Both the position numbers and the translations under genes were made by a program. The notes under the pieces were generated by a model, which ran no database searches, was not told where the DNA came from, and worked only from the letters and a program-made list of their open reading frames with translations. Shown here piece after piece: positions 19,362 through 23,272 of a stretch of DNA of 23,272 nt; position 1 is the stretch's first letter; each line of letters begins with the position of its first letter. Source of the stretch: Phallusia fumigata (lineage: Eukaryota > Chordata > Ascidiacea > Phlebobranchia > Ascidiidae); contig QXVZ01030457.1 of the NCBI GenBank assembly GCA_008931825.1, positions 1 through 23,272 of the forward strand, in the 5' to 3' direction.

Positions 19362-22300
19362 ATGATGTCAGTTGAATCTGATGGGATGAAAATTATAAAT
19401 GCAGTTGACCCACCAGGACAAATGAGTGCATATATTGCTCCAGGTAATAAATGTTAAGAGACAAAAATATCTGGTTTTTTTAGGTGGGTATGCCCTTCGA
19501 AACAACAGTTGTGATTACAAACAAGGTGAAATACCTTTAACTGGTTTTTAAAACTACTGGTGGTTGTAAAAGGAATCACGAAAACTCTTAGGTTTATATG
19601 TTTTTGGCACAATTTAGTCTGCCTTGAAATTAGGGGTTGCTGACAAGGTGACCCCAGGGTCTTTTGCCATCCCACCACCCAAAGAGTATGAATAAACAAA
19701 ACAAACTAAACACAGAAATACTAATGTTTGTTTTCTCCAGGGGACTGTTCATTTGAGTCATATCGATTGTCGACATTTCATGATTTTCCCCACCATGTTC
19801 CAGTTGACCCGAGACTTCTAGCAAGATTTGGGTTTCTCTACACAGGTTTTAAGGATAGAGTAAAATGTTTCAGGTGCATCAATGTGCTAATATTAACTTA
19901 ACAAAGGTCATTTAACACTACTGTACATAATTAATTGGACCAGTAGCAGAAAGGTAAAAGCTTAAAGCTGAAATTGCAGTTTTTTGGAAAACCCAAGTTT
20001 GGTTAAAACAAATTTCACAGGGTAATTTTTAAATAATTCAGCAATAACTGAACATGAAAGATAACCTGAACTGTGAAATTTCTTTATGTAGCTGTGGAAT
20101 AAACATTGAGCAATGGAAAAAGGGTGATGACCCAACTGATTCCAAATGGCATGATGGTGGATGTAAGTTTACAGAAAGACAGTCAGTCAGACAGTGCAAA
20201 TCCTAAGTAATATTTTTCAAACGTAAAACAATGAAGTGTTAAATGCAGTGGTATCTTTTTTCTGTGTCTTGCTTTTTGTATGTGTGCTTACAAACCTTTT
20301 TCAGGCCAACAACTGTCAAATCCACCATCTAATGCAGACTCAAACGATCGTTTCACACTTTTTCCCTGCCACGATCCTGTAAACCCTCACATGCAGTACT
20401 CCGCAGCAAGGCTGCAAACTTTTGTCAATCCTGATAGGTTATGGACATCAGACAGGCCAACTTCTATCAAGATGGTAGACGCTGGTTTTTTTTACTTGGG
20501 TAAGCTGTTGTCTCACATGTCTTTTTAGATTTTGTAACATTGAAAAATCTGGAATATTGAATCTAATAATCTGTAAATGCTATAACAGTCTGGGCACTTT
20601 GCAGAGTGACATGCAGTAACAAAACGTTAATACCATTTTTTACCTTTAAGAAGTGCTGGATGCCTTCTACTAAATTGCCTGTGTAAACTCTAATGAACAT
20701 AACATTGAGGCGGGTTCTTACCCGAGGAAAATTAACCCCCGGTGTTAAATATCAGTGATCATGGGGGTTAGCTTTATACAGCAAGAATAAAGCAAACAAT
20801 AAAGTTAAAGCAAACAATAAACCCTGCGTTACTTACCATTCTCCGTCAATACCAGTGAATTGCAACATGTTCTGCTTAAGATTGTTCAATTGTAATAATT
20901 AGCATGCTGATTGATAATGGCAAATTGGGTGAAATATTTTTTCAAACAAACATGGGGCGTAAATGTTGTTTTTAACAGCTAAAAAGACTCAAAAAAATGG
21001 GTTCAGAACTCCTCAAATAGTTTCTATATAATTGGAAACTCTAACAAATGTTGGGGAACAGTCATACATGTATAGATACATATACTTTGCCTCAATATTT
21101 ACTGCACTTTGGATTTGCCTTGCTGTCAGTAAAGTATTGTGTTATAGGAGAAAGGGACAGGGTCAAGTGCTGGTATTGCAATGGTGGTTTGCAAAATTGG
21201 AACTCTGAAGATGATCCTTTCTTTGAACATGCAAAGTGGTATCCCATGTGAGTACAGTTTCAGAAAAGCAAAAAAACACTTTTTAGAAAAATAGTTTCAG
21301 TGTGATTCATCAGTGTTTATGTTTGTCAGGCAATAATGTTAAAAAGAAAAAAATAAGGTAATTGAAAAACAAATGAAATGTAATGAAAATGTATTTCTTG
21401 CTCTTCAAAGTACTTTTATTTTGCTATGAGCAGGTGTGACTATGTACTACAGCAAAAAGGTCCAGAATACGTATACAGTGTTACCTTGCAATTTCCAAAC
21501 ATTCTACGACCTGAAATTTCTGACCTTGTCAATATTAATCACTTTGAGAGGTAAACAGAAAGTATTTTCAAAGTGGCAATATTAATAACAGGACTTTGTT
21601 GTAGTAAACCAATGGTTTTCTAGTTTTTTAAATTTGTCCAACATGGTCCTAACCAGATTTGCATGGAAGTCTAAAACCCGTTTTATAACATAGCAATTGA
21701 CCAGGATTGTTAGTAAAATTATAAACCCTGGTCACTGTTTAAATGCTTTCTATGGCCCCATAAAACTGCTCTGTGGACTCTTATAAGGCCACTGGAACAA
21801 TTATAACAACATTGTAGCACAGTAAAGGTTGATTAAGGTAACAATAATGTTCGTATTTTCAGCTGTTCTGGTGTAACAATTATTGATCCTAGAGAAGAAC
21901 TGAGTGCTATCATTGAGAAAGTAGAAAATGAAATTCGAACCAGTGTTATTGCCAAAGAGGCACAAAGCTTGGGTTTTAATCAATTGGATGTGAAAATTGC
22001 ACTTTTGAAGTAAGGTATCACTGTATAATGTCACTGTACAGGGCTTAAACACATGGTTGTAACAACAGGCATACTCAGGGGCCACTATCCCTTGCCCTTG
22101 CTTCCATCCCACCCACCCAAAACATTTCCAACCAAAAAAGCAAGTTACATATTTCTAGTTTGGTAACTAAAAAAATATGCACTCTTTACTATTGTCCTCA
22201 CTTCAGTCTTATGATAGACAAAATAGAAAGGGGGCCAAAAAAAAAATTAACAAAACTTGCAGTATTTTGAGCAAGAGCACTTACCCATGCAGCACAATCT

Positions 22301-22683
22301 GTTAATCCATAAAAAAAACAAGGGTTGTAACAGTTTAAATCATTTTTGTTGCTAGTCAACACCTCGAGAAGAATCTGTCCTTTTCATCATTAGAAGCGTT
22401 GGTGGATGCCATCTCGTCTCTCCCGCCCAGCGTTGCAGATCAATCACGTGACAATGACGAAGCAAACACAGGTTCTGGTAATGATTTGCAGGAAATTGCA
22501 CGGAAAGTACAGCATCTTGAACAGACTCGATTGTGTAGAAAGTGCAAGCAAAATGAGGCCACTGTCGTACTATTACCGTGTGGCCACTTAGTGGTTTGTG
22601 TTACGTGCAGTAGTGGCGTCACGCTCTGTCCCATATGCCGTTTGCTAGTACGTAATATTTTACCTGTTGCTTTTGCTGGTTAA
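19362..22683 (+). CDS. Inhibitor-of-apoptosis protein: two BIR, UBA-like, RING
   Basis: Eight exons join in phase: 19362-19443, 19741-19873, 20092-20162, 20305-20499, 21148-21247, 21434-21550, 21863-22009, 22356-22683, encoding 390 residues. BIR1 (about 33-97) has C70xxC73, H92 and C96. BIR2 (about 128-198) has canonical zinc ligands C168, C171, H188, C195 and the groove sequence GGLQNWNSEDDPFFEHAKW, as in caspase- and Smac-binding BIRs. Residues about 255-300 resemble the UBA domain of XIAP/cIAP. The C-terminal RING is C342, C345, C357, H359, C363, C366, C373, C376, with the PCGHLVVC core typical of IAP E3 ligases. Family members bind caspases or IAP-binding-motif proteins and ubiquitinate them in the cytosol. 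There are two BIRs rather than the three of XIAP or cIAP and no CARD. The start is the first of two adjacent ATGs; an upstream coding exon cannot be excluded. BIR1 ligand spacing is unusual. Confidence 0.93.
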
Positions 22684-22854
22684 ATGTAACGTTGCATACA
22701 TGCCTGCAGTGGGGTTGGTTCACTTTGTTGACCTCACTTTCGATCAACTCTTTTTTGATGGACTTTGCTTTTTTCTTTGCTTTTATACATCGCTCATGTA
22801 ATACATCCCAACCGTCAAGGACTGGAACACCGGTCTTGTGCCGAAGTTACGTTG

Positions 22855-23080
22855 CAGCTACTTTTCTATTGCAGCAATAAGTGACGTAACAATTCCGTTT
22901 AGCTAAATGACAAGAAAACTAGATCATTTAGCCGAAATAATAAATGCTCGTGTAAAAGTAAATACTNCAGCTACTTTTCTATTGCAGCAATAAGTGACGT
23001 AACAATTCCGTTTAGCTAAATGACAAGAAAACTAGATCATTTAGCCGAAATAATAAATGCTCGTGTAAAAGTAAATACTG
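22855..23080 (+). repeat. 113-bp perfect direct repeat joined at an N
   Basis: 22855-22967 and 22968-23080 are identical except that the last base of the first copy is N (G in the second). Both contain CAGCTACTTTTCTATTGCAG, GTGACGTAACAATTCCG and an AATAAA. Exact identity with an N at the junction suggests an unmerged contig overlap rather than a true duplication. Confidence 0.9.
22939..22944 (+). promoter_or_regulatory. Candidate polyadenylation signal of the IAP gene
   Basis: AATAAA about 255 bases after the IAP stop codon, repeated at 23052-23057 in the second copy of the 113-bp repeat. No closer AATAAA was found. Confidence 0.4.
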
Positions 23081-23272
23081 CAAAGGGCGATTGTGCAAAC
23101 TAGTTAATCATTATAAATCACAGAGATTTCCAGGTAACGCTTTGCCAAATGGGTATGTGTTTGATTCGGTATTATTAGGCCTCTTGTAGGCCTGCTGGCT
23201 TTCTGTAATTCAAACATAAGAAGAATAACATTATTACTGTTTTAAACACGGTAATGTGTAGCTAGATGTGAC
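23081..23272. other. Downstream flank at window end
   Basis: AT-rich, no gene or repeat recognised. Confidence 0.35.

Overview
This is eukaryotic nuclear DNA. Its genes are split into many short exons with GT-AG introns (one intron pair is GC-AG), it is AT-rich between genes, and it carries tRNA-derived SINEs and hAT DNA transposons. The compact genes, the gene set, and an AG dinucleotide 1-6 nt before each chosen start codon suggest a small-genome invertebrate chordate such as an ascidian. That assignment is inference; nothing in the window proves the species.

Layout. (1) Minus strand, 1-4131: the 5' nine exons of an unrecognised, low-complexity, Ser/Lys/Arg- and Glu-rich protein whose 3' end lies outside the window. 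(2) 4132-4855: a head-to-head intergenic region, the likely promoter for gene 1 and for a plus-strand gene. (3) 4862-5977: a single-exon FAD-dependent oxidoreductase of the DAO/TDA3-like type. (4) 5978-8407: gene-poor DNA with a SINE that holds a palindromic minisatellite, and a diverged relic of duplicated flank sequence. (5) 8408-13260: a ten-exon, 404-residue Fe(II)/2-oxoglutarate dioxygenase of the gamma-butyrobetaine/trimethyllysine hydroxylase family (the carnitine-pathway family). Its zinc-site and iron-site residues fall at nearly the positions recalled for human BBOX1. (6) 14881-16460: a tandem partial copy of exons 4-10 of that gene, broken by a frameshift and by deletion of the HxD iron site. 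(7) 17132-18554: a hAT element with intact 8-bp target duplication, containing a second hAT element with its own 8-bp target duplication and a transposase C-terminus. (8) 19362-22683: an eight-exon inhibitor-of-apoptosis (IAP) gene with two BIR domains, a UBA-like region and a C-terminal RING. (9) 22684-23272: its 3' flank, holding a 113-bp direct repeat.

The neighbouring genes do not form a pathway; this is an ordinary gene-dense stretch reshaped by local duplication and transposition. The parts most worth a second look are the dioxygenase duplication, the nested hAT pair, and three single N bases (12775, 18401, 22967). Each N sits in a repeat context and looks like a collapsed assembly join. 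The N at 12775 lies between two diverged versions of the same intron, so the dioxygenase model may be a chimera of two paralogues or haplotypes.
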